6,968 nt of DNA from JBOHER01 sp050701115 (GTDB lineage: Bacteria > Actinomycetota > Actinomycetes > Mycobacteriales > Pseudonocardiaceae): positions 1 to 6,968 of the forward strand of contig JBOHER010000469.1 in assembly GCA_050701115.1 (NCBI GenBank), given 5' to 3'. Position numbers and translations under genes: made by a program. Every line of letters starts with the position of its first letter. Positions within the stretch are counted from its first letter, which is position 1. This document shows positions 6,371 through 6,968 of this stretch, piece after piece. The notes under the pieces were generated by a model. The model worked only from the letters and a program-made list of their open reading frames with translations, had not been told where the DNA came from and made no database searches.

Positions 6371-6392
6371 CTGAGTGACAAACTGAGTGACA
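6371..6392. repeat. Tandem CTGAGTGACA repeats between the tRNA and the integrase remnant
   Basis: CTGAGTGACA occurs at 6371-6380 and again at 6383-6392, a 12-bp period with AA between the copies. Position between the tRNA 3' end and the end of an integrase gene suggests recombinase or directionality-factor binding sites of an attachment region. This is inferred from position only. Confidence 0.55.
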
Positions 6393-6402
6393 TGTGGCCG
6401 GG

Positions 6403-6750
6403 CTACGCCGCCCCAGCAGCGCCACCCGGCCGTCCATCGGGGAACAGCCGATCCATGGTCACGGCCCCGTCTTCGAGCACGGGACGGATCTGCTTCCGAT
6501 ACACCAGCTCCGTGACGCTGGTGCTGCTGTGACCGACGAGCTTCGATATCTGCTCGATGGGCATGCCGCTGTCCGACAGCAGCGGAGACAAAGCTGTGCC
6601 GCATCTCGCGCGGCGTCCAGTCCGCCCCCCTTAGCCCGGCAGCGGAGACCGCCCGCCGGAAATCTCGAATCACATTGTTCGCGTTCTGCGGAGTGCCAAC
6701 ACCGGTCGGGAAGACGAGTCCGTGCTCGCGCCAGGACTTCCCCGATGAAT
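6403..6750 (-). pseudogene. Tyrosine recombinase (integrase) remnant, frameshifted and truncated
   Basis: Only the last part of an integrase catalytic domain is present. From about 6745 downward the minus strand reads WREHGLVFPTGVGTPQNAN, then FRRAVSAAGL and WTPREMRHSFVS. This is the box containing the second active-site Arg (codon 6599-6601). The frame then breaks near 6583-6585: one extra base moves the rest into another frame, which reads LLSDSGMPIEQISKLVGHSS, then VTELVYRKQIRP and MDRLF. It contains the active-site His (6529-6531) and the nucleophilic Tyr (6499-6501), and stops at 6403. The first active-site Arg, the catalytic Lys and the DNA-binding N-terminus are missing, about two thirds of a normal 350-400-residue integrase. 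Similarity stops at about 6745, where dehydrogenase sequence on the other strand begins. The family is clear; the exact end of the remnant is uncertain by about 15 bp. The gene points toward tRNA-Thr. Confidence 0.85.
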
Positions 6751-6968
6751 GGTTCGGCGACGTTCCGCCGGGCGTCATGCTCGCGTCCGCACGCGGCGCT
6801 CACGCTGCGCCGGTCTCCGAGTGGGTCCTCTCGGCGATCCTGTGCCTGTACCGCCAGTGGCCCGCGCTCGTGCGCTACCAGGACAGCGAGACGTGGGCAC
6901 ATCGGCGAGTCGACGCCGACACGTTGAACGGCAAGCGAGTCCTCATCGTCGGTGCAGGCTCGATCGGA
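6744..6968 (+). pseudogene. D-2-hydroxyacid dehydrogenase, 5' part missing, runs off the window
   Basis: One open frame from about 6744 to the window end reads DEWFGDVPPGVMLASARGAH, then SEWVLSAILCLYRQWP and NGKRVLIVGAGSIG. This is the hinge and start of the NAD-binding fold of D-isomer-specific 2-hydroxyacid dehydrogenases. GAGSIG at the very end is the dinucleotide-binding G-x-G-x-x-G loop, and ARGxH-x(5)-EW is the conserved stretch before the long helix. In the family about 80 or more residues of the substrate-binding domain come before this point. Here that place is taken by integrase sequence on the opposite strand, so the gene looks truncated at its 5' end. In-frame ATG (6777) or GTG (6693) codons could start a shortened product without the N-terminal part. 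The catalytic Arg, Glu and His lie beyond the window. The substrate cannot be told. It is called a pseudogene on the missing 5' end only. Confidence 0.7.

Noticed and set aside
6254..6402. Minus-strand open frame running from the integrase remnant through the tRNA (contains GIEPLTCSLRV)
   Set aside because: That peptide is the well-known artefact of translating the reverse strand of a tRNA gene. The frame is open only because of the frameshift in the integrase.
6394..6927. 177-residue plus-strand open frame
   Set aside because: It is antisense to the integrase remnant, and downstream it is in a different frame from the dehydrogenase. No motif is visible.

Overview
The window looks like chromosome of a high-GC actinobacterium, most likely in the Nocardia/Rhodococcus group. 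The signs are strong G/C bias at third codon positions, frequent GTG/TTG starts, a tRNA gene without an encoded CCA, and a holB-type gene with actinobacterial features. The genus is inferred from protein style, not from a search.

Layout. (1) 12-395, minus: a small four-helix DoxX-family membrane protein. (2) 396-593: a divergent intergenic region with weak promoter-like boxes. (3) 594-1184, plus: a proline-rich protein of unknown function with one C-terminal membrane helix. (4) 1253-3397, plus: a fusion of a 12-helix major facilitator (MFS) domain to a thymidylate kinase (TMK)-like domain, overlapping by 4 nt with (5) 3394-4653, plus: the DNA polymerase III delta-prime clamp-loader subunit (holB). 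(6) 4577-6136, minus: a large secreted protein anchored by a C-terminal membrane helix, convergent with holB and overlapping its end by 77 bp. (7) 6248-6321, plus: tRNA-Thr(CGT), followed by a strong hairpin at 6328-6363. (8) 6403 to about 6750, minus: the frameshifted C-terminal remnant of a tyrosine integrase. (9) About 6744 to the window end, plus: the inside of a D-2-hydroxyacid dehydrogenase gene whose 5' part is missing.

How it fits together. tmk next to holB is a widespread bacterial arrangement (dTTP supply beside the clamp loader). Here the neighbourhood is kept, but the kinase domain has lost the phosphate-binding loop and the LID arginines by substitution only, with the frame intact. 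It therefore looks like a maintained pseudokinase on an MFS transporter, translationally coupled to holB. This is the most unusual feature of the window. The right end looks like the scar of an element integrated at the 3' end of tRNA-Thr: integrase debris, short direct repeats and a truncated gene meet within about 500 bp. I saw no CRISPR array, complete insertion sequence or defence system.
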